Below, piece after piece: positions 42,212 through 50,377 of a DNA stretch of 64,000 bases. The stretch is from a virus, in IMG/VR virus record IMGVR_UViG_3300021389_000012, positions 1 to 64,000 of that record; one strand, given 5' to 3'. The notes below the pieces were generated by a model. The model ran no database searches, was not told where the DNA came from, and worked only from the letters and a program-made list of their open reading frames with translations. The position numbers and the translations under genes were made by a program. The first letter of the stretch is position 1; every line of letters starts with the position of its first letter.

Positions 42212-43278
42212 TATTCAAAATCACTCTTTGGTTTAATTACTTGAGACAGAGGTTGCTTCTCTGGTGTCTCGATATTATCAACTATTGTTGTAGCATCATT
42301 GTTAATAAATTGGCTAGCGTTATAAGTCTTATCACTCCAAGTTTGGGCAGTAATATTATCATATAATCTATGCCATTTACTTCCTCGTCTAACAAAAAGT
42401 CTGTTAGGAGTAAAATCTGTTCTTACAAAATACTCACCTTCGTTTGGTTGAGCAGGAAATTGATCACCTTGTTGTAATACTTCACCATGATCGTATGTTG
42501 TATTAGTATCTTCTTGACCAAATAAATGATCAGCTAATGGTAAATTATTTGGATTTGCTGCTTCGGCACTCTTAACAATAGCATTACTAATATTAAGTTC
42601 TGTTTTGTAAGAACTGATATCATTTTTAAGGCTATTTGGATCATTTGCAGTACCAAGTATATCTGCGTATTCTTGTGTATCTGTTAATGGTGCTACTTTA
42701 ACACGCCAAATATGTGGATACCAAGTTTGTGAAAATCCTTCACTTCCTCTTGCGGCATCTTGTACAACATAAAACTTATTAATAGCATCTCTATCGTTAG
42801 TAAGTAATAATTCATCACGTAAATGTGGTAACTCAATTACATCACCAGGCATAAGTCTACGCCCCATACGTTCTACCATATCATTGATATGAAAACTAAT
42901 AAACAACGTATCATTTGTTAAAAACAAACCAAATTGTGTTAAATCAAAGTCATTATCACTAACATTGTATACACCTCGTAGTTCAAAAATATCAGGATCG
43001 TATTTACGATCTCTGTTTTCCATAAACAGCAAGTCTTGTATGTTAGTTTCGTCAATTAGACCTTCTGGATTAATTTCTTCACCAGTAATGTTGTCAATTT
43101 CTAATCCACTGCCATAGTTAGGCTCACTTGGGTCATTGCTTTTATTCTGTACATCTGGTCCTAGGTATTTGTGTACATGTATACCTGTTCCACCTATATC
43201 AAATTGTTCACGGATACTGTGATCCATAAAAGTGTAATCATTTCCCTTAAAAGGTTTGTATAAACTGAGTCTTGGCAT
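42211..43278 (-). CDS. gp14: Neck protein gp14
   Basis: This 355-residue protein contains the gp14 markers GIHVHKYLGP (about 32-41), IQDLLFMENRDRKYDPDIFELRGVYNV and RLMPGDVIELPHLRDELLL (about 139-157). It ends with EGEYFVRTDFTPNRLFVRRGSKWHRLYDN, a beta repeat related to those in gp15 and gp18. gp14 with gp13 forms the neck that closes the filled head. Its start is supported by AAGGAAAACC and an upstream GATAAATAC; its stop overlaps the gp15 start. Confidence 0.87.
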   Translation of the reverse strand: MPRLSLYKPFKGNDYTFMDHSIREQFDIGGTGIHVHKYLGPDVQNKSNDPSEPNYGSGLEIDNITGEEINPEGLIDETNIQDLLFMENRDRKYDPDIFELRGVYNVSDNDFDLTQFGLFLTNDTLFISFHINDMVERMGRRLMPGDVIELPHLRDELLLTNDRDAINKFYVVQDAARGSEGFSQTWYPHIWRVKVAPLTDTQEYADILGTANDPNSLKNDISSYKTELNISNAIVKSAEAANPNNLPLADHLFGQEDTNTTYDHGEVLQQGDQFPAQPNEGEYFVRTDFTPNRLFVRRGSKWHRLYDNITAQTWSDKTYNASQFINNDATTIVDNIETPEKQPLSQVIKPKSDFE

Positions 43279-43298
43279 GTGGTTTTCCTTGTTATAAT

Positions 43299-43307
43299 GT
43301 ATTTATC
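43299..43307 (-). promoter_or_regulatory. Late promoter (GATAAATAC) for gp14-gp15
   Basis: The minus-strand GATAAATAC lies 20 nt upstream of the gp14 ATG. It is divergent from a CTAAATAG box (43337-43344) that precedes the transporter gene. Confidence 0.75.
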
Positions 43308-43336
43308 CATTTTTATAATAACATATTGCAGAAAGG

Positions 43337-43344
43337 CTAAATAG
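43337..43344 (+). promoter_or_regulatory. Late promoter-like CTAAATAG ahead of the transporter gene
   Basis: CTAAATAG lies 45 nt before ATG 43390. TGCAG...CTGCA flanks the leader and could form a hairpin. No sigma70 promoter is evident, so late expression is suggested. Confidence 0.45.
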
Positions 43345-43389
43345 TTATGTATGCAGTTAATAATCTGCATTTTATATAAGGAAAAGACT

Positions 43390-44361
43390 ATGTTTAGATT
43401 TTTCACAGAAAAGAAATGGGCATTGTGGTCCTGGTTAGGATCTGCAATAATTTTATCATCACTTTGGGTTCAGGTCGAAATTGATGTTAAAATTAACGAA
43501 TGGTTTGGTCAGTTTTATGATATGATCCAGAAAGCCCTAGCAACACCCAATGCAATCACCATAGGTGAGTATTGGAGTAGTTTAGCAAGTTTCTTATACT
43601 TAGCCGCCATATACGTAGGTATTGCAGTTGTAGTAAGTTATTTTACAGCTCACTTTCTATTTAGATGGCGTACGGCAATGGTAGAATGGTATCATTCAGT
43701 ATATGACAAAGCTAGAACTATAGAAGGTGCCGCACAAAGGGTACAAGAAGATACGATTAAGTTTAGTCGTATTATGGAAGGTCTAGGTACAAGTTTTATT
43801 GAATCAATTATGGTTCTAGTACAGTTTGTTCCTATTCTATTAGGATTATCAGTTGGTATTCCAATCTTCTTCTTTGGTGATTGGCAATATGGACTTGTAA
43901 CAGGTGCCATTATATGGTCAGTAGGTGGAACATTATTCTTAATCGCGTTAGGTTGGATATTACGCTTAGTTGGTGTAGAATATGACTTGCAAAAGAAAGA
44001 AGCCGCATACAGAAAAATACTTGTTATTGCAGAAGATGATGAAACTGTAAGACCAAAGACTATTAACGAACTTTTCCAAGATGTTCGTAGTATTCACTTT
44101 AAGTCTTATTTGCGTTATTTGTACTTTAATGTAGGACGTATTACATACTTACAAGCAAACGTGTTATCAGCTTATGTGTTCTTAGCACCAGCTATTGTAG
44201 CCGGCGTTGTAACACTGGGTGTAATGCAACAGATTATTCGTGCATTTGGAAGAGTAGAAGGCAGTATGCAATATCTCTTTAGAGCATGGCCAACACTTAT
44301 TGAGTTAATGAGTGTGTTTAAACGTTTAAGAGAATTTGAGCGTCAAATTAACGAAAAATAG
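43390..44361 (+). CDS. sbmA: SbmA/BacA-type peptide transporter
   Basis: This 323-residue polytopic membrane protein matches E. coli SbmA (406 residues) almost end to end from SbmA residue ~85. Shared blocks are WYxxFYDxIQxAL-like (NEWFGQFYDMIQKAL), HFLFRWRTAMVEWY, ARTIEGAAQRVQEDTIKF, KKEAAYRKILVIAEDDETVRP and TLIELMSVFKRLREFE. The N-terminal ~80 residues of SbmA are missing. Family members are proton-driven importers of peptides and peptide antibiotics in the inner membrane. Start at ATG 43390 has AAGGAAAAG upstream. I am not aware of this as a standard T4-like phage gene; it is probably acquired from a proteobacterium. Confidence 0.92.
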   Translation: MFRFFTEKKWALWSWLGSAIILSSLWVQVEIDVKINEWFGQFYDMIQKALATPNAITIGEYWSSLASFLYLAAIYVGIAVVVSYFTAHFLFRWRTAMVEWYHSVYDKARTIEGAAQRVQEDTIKFSRIMEGLGTSFIESIMVLVQFVPILLGLSVGIPIFFFGDWQYGLVTGAIIWSVGGTLFLIALGWILRLVGVEYDLQKKEAAYRKILVIAEDDETVRPKTINELFQDVRSIHFKSYLRYLYFNVGRITYLQANVLSAYVFLAPAIVAGVVTLGVMQQIIRAFGRVEGSMQYLFRAWPTLIELMSVFKRLREFERQINEK

Positions 44362-44395
44362 CAAAAATAACAAAATAAAAGCCAAAAAAAAAATA

Positions 44396-44433
44396 AAAAC
44401 CCTGTAAGTTATTGAAATTGCAGGGTTTTTTTA
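44396..44433 (+). terminator. Rho-independent terminator after the transporter gene
   Basis: AAAACCCTG (44396-44404) pairs with CAGGGTTTT (44421-44429), then more T residues. It isolates the transporter message from the next promoter. Confidence 0.88.
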
Positions 44434-44444
44434 TGACTGAAAAG

Positions 44445-44473
44445 GTTGACAAGTAAGACATCTTACCGTATAC
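44445..44473 (+). promoter_or_regulatory. Sigma70 promoter of the 44.5-45.9 kb small-gene cluster
   Basis: TTGACA (44445-44450), a 17-nt spacer and TATACT (44468-44473) are present, with AAAAGG immediately upstream as at 12666 and 24969. The first gene starts at 44507 after AAAAGGAGC. Confidence 0.9.
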
Positions 44474-44506
44474 TATATGTATAGTTAATAAAAAAGGAGC
44501 TAAAAT

Positions 44507-44809
44507 ATGTTTAAAAAAGAGATGTTTGATTATTACGGTGGATACTTAACTTACGAAGGTAACTTTGTTGCTCGTTTTAAATATGTAACTTACCAGGGTT
44601 CTTTCAAGAACTTTCTAATTAAGAACTTTACTCCTGAAGAGTATTTTACTCGTTACAAAGAAGGTGAATCACCTTTAGCAATTTTAGAGTCAAAAGGATT
44701 TATGACTCCTCAGGCAAAGAAATTGTGTAAACAAAACTTTATGAAACCTACACAAGAAAATTATAAAATTTGTATTCATGCTATAGCAGAAGCAAGGATG
44801 TCAGCATAA
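44507..44809 (+). CDS. Small hypothetical protein, early-type
   Basis: This 100-residue basic, aromatic-rich protein (MFKKEMFDYYGGYLTYEGNFVARFKY...) has a strong AAAAGGAGC ribosome binding site and is the first gene behind a sigma70 promoter. It is probably expressed soon after infection. No recognised family; small genes like this often take over host functions. The stop overlaps the next ATG by 1 nt. Confidence 0.75.
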   Translation: MFKKEMFDYYGGYLTYEGNFVARFKYVTYQGSFKNFLIKNFTPEEYFTRYKEGESPLAILESKGFMTPQAKKLCKQNFMKPTQENYKICIHAIAEARMSA

Positions 44810-45309
44810 TGAAAGAACTACTTACAGAAATTAAATCACGTAACATTAAAGCTAAGGCTTGGATGGAAGAAAATCCAGGTAGTTGGTCAGGTATGTATTC
44901 TGAAGATGAAGCTTATTGGATTGAACGTGGTATTACTAATCTTGTAGAGCTTGAACGTGATGAGTTAGCAACTTATATTTACGAAGGTCATAAAGATGCT
45001 TATGGTACAAAAGGTCGTCATTATGATTTTGAAGCAATGACTACACAAGAGCTTAAAAGTGAAGCTGATAGAATTTCTGTAGCAGTTAATGAACAAATGG
45101 AATTAGAAGCCAAATGGGAAGCTGAAGCAGTTTCTAAGTTTGAAACTTCAATTAAAAAATACATGGATATGGGTCAAACTCGTAAAGATTCTATTCGTTG
45201 GATATTGCAAGCAGAAGAACTTGACAATGAAAGAGATGCAGACTATATTTGTTATAGTCTTGGATTACCGTACAGTATGAAAACTGAATTTAACAACATA
45301 GGAGTGTAA
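44809..45309 (+). CDS. Hypothetical protein, early-type
   Basis: This 166-residue, acidic, helical protein (MKELLTEIKSRNIKAKAWMEENPGSW...) starts at ATG 44809, sharing one base with the upstream stop, so translation is coupled. An alternative upstream start at 44770 lies inside the previous gene and is less likely. It has two Trp-rich motifs (WMEENPGSWSGMY and DEAYWIERG). Function not recognised. Confidence 0.75.
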   Translation: MKELLTEIKSRNIKAKAWMEENPGSWSGMYSEDEAYWIERGITNLVELERDELATYIYEGHKDAYGTKGRHYDFEAMTTQELKSEADRISVAVNEQMELEAKWEAEAVSKFETSIKKYMDMGQTRKDSIRWILQAEELDNERDADYICYSLGLPYSMKTEFNNIGV

Positions 45310-45311
45310 TA

Positions 45312-45680
45312 ATGGAAAAATTTAAAGTATATCAAATTAGACTAACAGACGCTGAAATTGATCTTATTAATGAAGAAGGACATGATGCAGTTCATAAAAA
45401 TTCTTTGAGATTAGATATGAATCTTGGTAGAGAAGATACAGGCAGACTTGCCGCAGATGCATTCAACAGAGGATATTACACACATGTTAGTAACATTACT
45501 GCACTAGATCTTGAAGGTGTGTTTCATGTAGGAAACATGGGTCCAGAAGAATTAATTGAAAGATTAGCACCTATGCACAGTCTTAGTGTTGGTGATATTG
45601 TTGAAAATGCAGATGGTGAAAAACAGGTAGTTGCTGACTTTGGATTTAAAAAGGTTGACGAAATTAAAGTTTTAGCGTAA
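45312..45680 (+). CDS. Hypothetical protein, early-type
   Basis: This 122-residue protein (MEKFKVYQIRLTDAEIDLINEEGHD...) starts 2 nt after the previous stop with AGGAGTG upstream. The C-terminal half (HSLSVGDIVENADGEKQVVADFGFKKV) reads like a small beta-barrel. This type recurs as a conserved hypothetical in marine T4-like phages. No function assigned. Confidence 0.75.
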   Translation: MEKFKVYQIRLTDAEIDLINEEGHDAVHKNSLRLDMNLGREDTGRLAADAFNRGYYTHVSNITALDLEGVFHVGNMGPEELIERLAPMHSLSVGDIVENADGEKQVVADFGFKKVDEIKVLA

Positions 45681-45717
45681 ACTTGTTTTAATTTACATCA
45701 ACTAGGAGTGACAACTA

Positions 45718-45894
45718 ATGATAGAAATTTTATCTTTCATAGACGAATTAAATGATTTATATTCTAAAACCACTGATTTAACCTCTAAACGACAGATTTC
45801 TTCTGTTATTGATAAGTATCAAAAAATAGCCGACGACATGGAACGTAGGCTATTTGACGAATATAACGGAGACGATAACAATGGCAATGCCTAG
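45718..45894 (+). CDS. Small hypothetical protein
   Basis: This 58-residue, acidic, helical ORF (MIEILSFIDELNDLYSKTTD..., ending FDEYNGDDNNGNA) has an excellent ACTAGGAGTG ribosome binding site at the right distance. Its last codons overlap the next gene's start by 14 nt, typical of coupled phage genes. No family recognised. Confidence 0.65.
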   Translation: MIEILSFIDELNDLYSKTTDLTSKRQISSVIDKYQKIADDMERRLFDEYNGDDNNGNA

Positions 45895-47167
45895 AACAAA
45901 GCGTAAGCAACCTAGAAGACCATCTGAAAGAATTAGAGCTAATCAACTAAAAGATCCTAGTTGGGAAGGCGCAGACGGATGGTCTGGCAAAGAGTATCAT
46001 CATGCTCGACAAGCCGCAACTGATTATTATTACAGAAATTATAAAACTTCTGTTCTTATTGATTATGCTTGGGATTGGATGCTTGCTAATGGTTATAATA
46101 AAAAAGATATAAAATGCGTCAAAGCAGCCAAAGCCGGAGCCATTAATGCAACTACAGGATATTACTGTCGTATGCTTACAATGGGTTGCCCAGATCAGCA
46201 TTTGGCCTGGAATGCATATTGGGAAAGTCTACCCGGCACAATGGGTACTCCAACTTCAATCAGTGAATTTATTAATAAAACAGTTAAACAAGCAATTGAA
46301 GATGGCAAAGAACATGTAGAAGAAGCAGAGCGTTTAGCAGAAGCAGAAGCAAAAAGAAATGCTAGACCAAAGCCAACTATACAACAACTACTACATGCAG
46401 CCGCATTGCAAATGACTAATGAAATAGAAGACTTTCTAGAACAATGGGTAGTTAGCGGATATGATCCAAAACTTGTAAAAGATTTTAAGCCAGATGCATT
46501 ATTGCGTAGAGCATCGGCTAAACAGGCACATGTAAGAATTATTCGTAATATATACAAAGACAATGTTGTAGAGTTTACTGAGCTTGCTAAAAAAGTTAAA
46601 AAAGAAAACAAAGACGATATGCGTTTGCAGTTGGAAGAAGGATATGAACACATGTCCACTGCACAACAAAAAGGTGCATTAGAATTATATCGTAAAATTA
46701 CAGATGCATGTGATATTGTAGAGGCAGAAAGCAAAGCAGGTCGTAAGCCACGCAAAACACGTATAAAGAGCCCAGAAGACATTGTTAAGAAGCTCAAATT
46801 TAAGCAAACAGACGCCGAATACGGTTTAGGTAGCATAACACCAGCAGAAATCGTTTACGCCCGTATACTGGTGGTTTTTAACACTAAAAACCGTAAGGTT
46901 GGATTGTATTATGCTAAGAATGTAGACCCTATGGGATTAAAACGAGAAGGTAGTGGGCTAAGTGTTAAAGGAACTACCATAACAGGATATGATGAAGAAA
47001 AGAGTTTACAACGCACAATTCGTAAGCCACAAGAATTTCTACCAGAACTTAAAAAAGCCACAAGAGCCAAAACAGAAAAGTTGTTTGAAACACTAAAAAC
47101 AACTGAAACTAAGTTAAATGGACGTATTAATGGAGAGACTATCTTATTAGCCGCCTTTAATAAGTGA
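45881..47167 (+). CDS. Conserved hypothetical protein
   Basis: This 428-residue basic protein starts at ATG 45881 (ACGGAGACG upstream); ATG 45887 is also possible. The N-terminus is Arg/Lys-rich (MPRTKRKQPRRPSERIRANQL). The middle is helical with acidic/basic alternation (VEEAERLAEAEAKRNARPKP). The C-terminal third has a beta-rich segment (RILVVFNTKNRKVGLYYAK...GTTITGYDEEKSLQRTIRKP). Similar ORFs occur in marine T4-like phages without assigned role. DNA or RNA binding is plausible from composition only. Confidence 0.72.
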   Translation: MAMPRTKRKQPRRPSERIRANQLKDPSWEGADGWSGKEYHHARQAATDYYYRNYKTSVLIDYAWDWMLANGYNKKDIKCVKAAKAGAINATTGYYCRMLTMGCPDQHLAWNAYWESLPGTMGTPTSISEFINKTVKQAIEDGKEHVEEAERLAEAEAKRNARPKPTIQQLLHAAALQMTNEIEDFLEQWVVSGYDPKLVKDFKPDALLRRASAKQAHVRIIRNIYKDNVVEFTELAKKVKKENKDDMRLQLEEGYEHMSTAQQKGALELYRKITDACDIVEAESKAGRKPRKTRIKSPEDIVKKLKFKQTDAEYGLGSITPAEIVYARILVVFNTKNRKVGLYYAKNVDPMGLKREGSGLSVKGTTITGYDEEKSLQRTIRKPQEFLPELKKATRAKTEKLFETLKTTETKLNGRINGETILLAAFNK

Positions 47168-47173
47168 TACTAT

Positions 47174-47182
47174 GATAAATAC
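47174..47182 (+). promoter_or_regulatory. Late promoter (GATAAATAC) for gp13
   Basis: GATAAATAC sits 17 nt before the gp13 ATG at 47200, within the 32-nt gap after the previous gene; GTAGGAGAA provides the ribosome binding site. Confidence 0.8.
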
Positions 47183-47199
47183 ATAGTAGGAGAATTTAA

Positions 47200-47937
47200 A
47201 TGGCAGCTATAAACAAACTTCAAAAAGAAATAGAACTACGCTTAGGCGGTGGAATGGTCGATGTTGAACTCGATCCAGAACACTATGAACTTGCCGCCGA
47301 AAAAGCATTAGCAAAATACAGACAACGTGCCGAAAATGCCGTAGAAGAAAGTTTTATCATTCTTGAAATAATAAAAGATCAAAGTGAATATACACTTCCA
47401 TCAGAAGTAATGGAAGTACGTGATATTTACAGACGTACAACTGGTGTGAGCAGTGGAACAGGAAATGATATAGAACCATTCCAAGCGGCTTACCTTAACA
47501 CATACTTGTTAGGTAGTAGCAGAAACGGTGGACTATCAAGTTTTGATTTCCTACAACAAAACAGAGAAACAATGGGTAGACTGTTTGGTGCAGAGCTATT
47601 GTTTACTTGGCGCCCACAAGATAAAAAATTAATTCTACAAAGAAAAATTAAAGCAGATGACAATGCAGTATTACATTGTTATAACTACAGACCTACAGAA
47701 AGTTTACTAGAAGATACATATGCTGGTCCTTGGATAAAGGATTACGCATTTGCACACGCAAGATTAATGCTTGCAGAAGCACGTGGTAAATTTACACAGA
47801 TAGCAGGACCACAGGGTGGTACTACAATGAACGCAGACCAATTACGTACAGATTCTTTAACAGAAATTGATAAGCTAGAGACAGAACTTACATTGTTTAA
47901 TGATGGAAGTACTGGTCTCGGATTTGTTATAGGTTAA
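47200..47937 (+). CDS. gp13: Neck protein gp13
   Basis: This 245-residue protein is typical of gp13: INKLQKEIELRLGGGMVDVELDPEHYELAAEKALAKYRQR at the N-terminus, then EYTLPSEVMEVRDIYRR (about 66-82), LLFTWRPQDKKLILQRKIK and WIKDYAFAHARLMLAEARGKF (about 178-198). gp13 joins the portal to the tail with gp14, which lies on the opposite strand 4 kb away, so the T4 order 13-14-15 is broken by an inversion. The downstream gene begins at the next base after the stop. Confidence 0.9.
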   Translation: MAAINKLQKEIELRLGGGMVDVELDPEHYELAAEKALAKYRQRAENAVEESFIILEIIKDQSEYTLPSEVMEVRDIYRRTTGVSSGTGNDIEPFQAAYLNTYLLGSSRNGGLSSFDFLQQNRETMGRLFGAELLFTWRPQDKKLILQRKIKADDNAVLHCYNYRPTESLLEDTYAGPWIKDYAFAHARLMLAEARGKFTQIAGPQGGTTMNADQLRTDSLTEIDKLETELTLFNDGSTGLGFVIG

Positions 47938-48198
47938 ATGCATCTCAACACAATCCATGATCACAATGGCGGCTCATGTCAGAATTGTGGTTGGGGATCA
48001 CATTGTGGAACAGCCAGATATGCAGAAGCACAAGACTATGCAATAGACGGCGGAGAATATAGACAAATTAAAATTTGTGATCATTGCAGATGTAATCAAT
48101 GCATACCTACTATTCCTAAAACATATCTCATACCCAAAAAACCAATAGTTACTTGGAAGCAATTATTAAAACACATGCGTGATTTAAGTAAAAGATAA
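47938..48198 (+). CDS. Small Cys-rich, zinc-ribbon-like protein
   Basis: This 86-residue protein has CxxC (CQNC, residues 14-17) plus Cys 23, and a second cluster CDHCRCNQC (about 47-55), consistent with one or two zinc sites. It is basic at the C-terminus. It directly follows gp13 without a gap. It could be a transcription or virion-assembly accessory; no family recognised. Confidence 0.65.
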   Translation: MHLNTIHDHNGGSCQNCGWGSHCGTARYAEAQDYAIDGGEYRQIKICDHCRCNQCIPTIPKTYLIPKKPIVTWKQLLKHMRDLSKR

Positions 48199-48199
48199 C

Positions 48200-48228
48200 T
48201 TGACATTTTTATAGAAAGTTAGTATAAT
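48200..48228 (+). promoter_or_regulatory. Sigma70 promoter of the dNMP kinase gene (leaderless arrangement)
   Basis: TTGACA (48200-48205), a 17-nt spacer and a perfect TATAAT (48223-48228) are present. The ATG at 48235 is 7 nt after the -10 box, so the predicted start coincides with the start codon. No Shine-Dalgarno lies between them. Confidence 0.88.
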
Positions 48229-48234
48229 ATACAC

Positions 48235-48876
48235 ATGAAGAAAAAAATAATTGGTATATGTGGACTTATTGGACACGGCAAAGACACTGCAGCCGGATTC
48301 TTAATTGAACAAGGATTTGAGCGAGTCAGTTTTGCTGGTGTGCTAAAAGATGCATGTGCTAATATTTTTGGATGGGATAGAATACTACTAGAAGGTAACA
48401 CACCAGAAAGCAGAGTTTGGAGAGAAACTGTTGATGAATGGTGGGCTACACGTTTAAACATTCCAAATTTCACACCTCGCCTTGCATTACAACATGTAGG
48501 CACTGATGCACTAAGAACACACTTTCATCCAGATATATGGGTTGCGGCGTGCGAAAGACAAATTATCAATTCAGAAAAAAATGTAGTTATAAGTGATTGT
48601 AGATTTTTTAATGAACTACAAGCAATCAAAAACTTAGGTGGAGATACTGTAGTTGTATGGAGAGGTGATAAACCAGATTGGTGGAACATCGCTTCTACAA
48701 CAAACATAGCACATGCATCAGGTAAACGAACACACCTCGTAGATGGTATGGCTGGTAAATATTCAGATGTACATAAAAGTGAATGGAGTTGGGCAGGTTG
48801 GGAGTTTGATGTAGAACTTCTAAATTCATCTACTCTTGAAGAACTTAAACAGCATACTATAGAAAAGCTAGCATAA
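48235..48876 (+). CDS. gp1: Deoxynucleoside monophosphate kinase (T4 gp1 type)
   Basis: This 213-residue kinase has a P-loop GLIGHGKDT (residues 10-18). A lid/substrate region follows (FTPRLALQHVGTDALRTHFHPDIW, about 82-105), then VVISDCRFFNELQAI (about 119-133), as in T4 gene 1 and adenylate-kinase-like dNMP kinases. It phosphorylates dTMP, dGMP and similar to diphosphates for phage DNA synthesis. The sigma70 promoter places the transcription start at the ATG. It is not in an obvious operon with gp13. Confidence 0.85.
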   Translation: MKKKIIGICGLIGHGKDTAAGFLIEQGFERVSFAGVLKDACANIFGWDRILLEGNTPESRVWRETVDEWWATRLNIPNFTPRLALQHVGTDALRTHFHPDIWVAACERQIINSEKNVVISDCRFFNELQAIKNLGGDTVVVWRGDKPDWWNIASTTNIAHASGKRTHLVDGMAGKYSDVHKSEWSWAGWEFDVELLNSSTLEELKQHTIEKLA

Positions 48877-48894
48877 AACATCACAATTGTTTAA

Positions 48895-48903
48895 CATAAA
48901 TAT
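48895..48903 (+). promoter_or_regulatory. Late promoter (CATAAATAT)
   Basis: CATAAATAT lies 28 nt before the ATG at 48932 of the 481-aa gene, with a TAAGGAATAA ribosome binding site between. Confidence 0.6.
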
Positions 48904-48931
48904 ATTAAATAATTGATATAAGGAATAACGT

Positions 48932-50377
48932 ATGTTTAATGAAACATGGTGGAATAAAAAAAATAAATCAAAAGAATTAACAATAGGTTGGTTATATAAT
49001 AACAACATTAAAGATGACTTTGCAAAAGGTTATACAAAAAATTTAACTGACTATTGGACAGTTGAAATGGGGTTGTTTGTGCCAAATCAGTTCGCAGGTG
49101 AAACAATAGACGACTTATTAAAACAAGCATACGATAGCGGGTTTGCACAAATGATTGTTTTTAAACAAGGTTCTATTCTCAAAGGTGATAACTTTTATAA
49201 TGAATTTAGAAAATTCTATACAGAAAATAAAGATACTAAATTTATTGGACACATATTAGATAATAATGAAAGTTATTATAGGGTTCATCCACAAGCATTT
49301 TTTATAGATCTTAATTGGTGGGCTGACGCTGGATTTCCTGAATGGGGCGAGCAAAAACAAAATTCACCATTTGAAACTATAGAACCAATACGTAGTGAAG
49401 AAAACCATCATGATCAATATACTCCACATTGGATAGCACCAAGTAACCAATTAAAAACATATTCAGGAAAACGTGAAGGTTGGAATATAGTAAAATCATT
49501 AATAGAATCAGGTGAAAAGATATTATCATGGTCACATAAGTGTAGAGTATCAAAACACTATACGTACGAAGAAGTAAAAGAAGATGGACCTAGACATAGA
49601 GCTGACACATTGCTAGAGGCTACTGGACACGAAGTATTTTTTATTGCTAATACAGAAAGTTTACCATCTGACCGCCATTTAAAAGAACTATTTACTCATA
49701 GAAAAATGGTCACAGATAAAAATTGGAATGAAAAATTTCAGCACGTAATTACTCCAGCCGCTGGACTTAGTACACTTTTTTTTGCATTTAAACTTGGGTT
49801 AAAAGCAGGAGACCGTATTACTATATACGACTGCTCTGCAACAGCTCTTAGGCTTACACGTAGAATACTGCTTCAGTGGGATGGTACAGAATATACTAAA
49901 TTTGCTAAAAAGTTGATAAAACAAAATATAAATACAGAATTCAGAGGCCATGCTCAACTCAAGGATATTGAACAAGCTATAGAAAAATTAAATTGGATAG
50001 GATTTAGTGATTGGATTAAAAATGAATTTAGCCGTATTGAGATTGACGATTATAAAGTTGATATCCTAAATGAGCATAAACAACAGGAGTTAGTAAATCT
50101 GATAACAAGCGATGAGATTACTTACTTGCATTTAACTAATATATTTCATTACACTCCTACAGCCTTCTATTACAGTCTACAACAAAGATGGCAGTTGTTT
50201 AATGATTTATTAATTAAACTAAAGAAACGATCTAATAATAATAATATATTGTTATATGCCGCAAGAGGACCTGGCACTGATAATCCAATTATAAATTGGA
50301 TAGATGATTGGGATCCATATGATTTTTATGATATTCCAAAAGACAGTATAATGAGGTTATTAAAATGGAACAAATAA
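48932..50377 (+). CDS. Unknown two-part protein coupled to an oxygenase
   Basis: This 481-residue, aromatic-rich soluble protein was not recognised. The N-terminal ~210 residues have strand-helix alternation and conserved-looking spots such as FIGHILDNNESYYRVHPQAFFIDLNWWADAG (about 109-139), reminiscent of nucleotide-sugar enzymes. The C-terminal half has a Rossmann-like stretch, ITPAAGLSTLFFAFKLGLKAGDRITIYDCSATALRLTRRIL (about 272-312). It resembles class I methyltransferases without a canonical GxGxG. It overlaps the oxygenase gene downstream by 13 nt, implying a joint pathway. Confidence 0.6.
   Translation: MFNETWWNKKNKSKELTIGWLYNNNIKDDFAKGYTKNLTDYWTVEMGLFVPNQFAGETIDDLLKQAYDSGFAQMIVFKQGSILKGDNFYNEFRKFYTENKDTKFIGHILDNNESYYRVHPQAFFIDLNWWADAGFPEWGEQKQNSPFETIEPIRSEENHHDQYTPHWIAPSNQLKTYSGKREGWNIVKSLIESGEKILSWSHKCRVSKHYTYEEVKEDGPRHRADTLLEATGHEVFFIANTESLPSDRHLKELFTHRKMVTDKNWNEKFQHVITPAAGLSTLFFAFKLGLKAGDRITIYDCSATALRLTRRILLQWDGTEYTKFAKKLIKQNINTEFRGHAQLKDIEQAIEKLNWIGFSDWIKNEFSRIEIDDYKVDILNEHKQQELVNLITSDEITYLHLTNIFHYTPTAFYYSLQQRWQLFNDLLIKLKKRSNNNNILLYAARGPGTDNPIINWIDDWDPYDFYDIPKDSIMRLLKWNK

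Noticed and set aside
46195-46836. 213-residue minus-strand ORF opposite the 428-aa gene
   Set aside because: Cys/Ser-rich antisense shadow without a start signal; the plus strand has coupled genes and a strong ribosome binding site.
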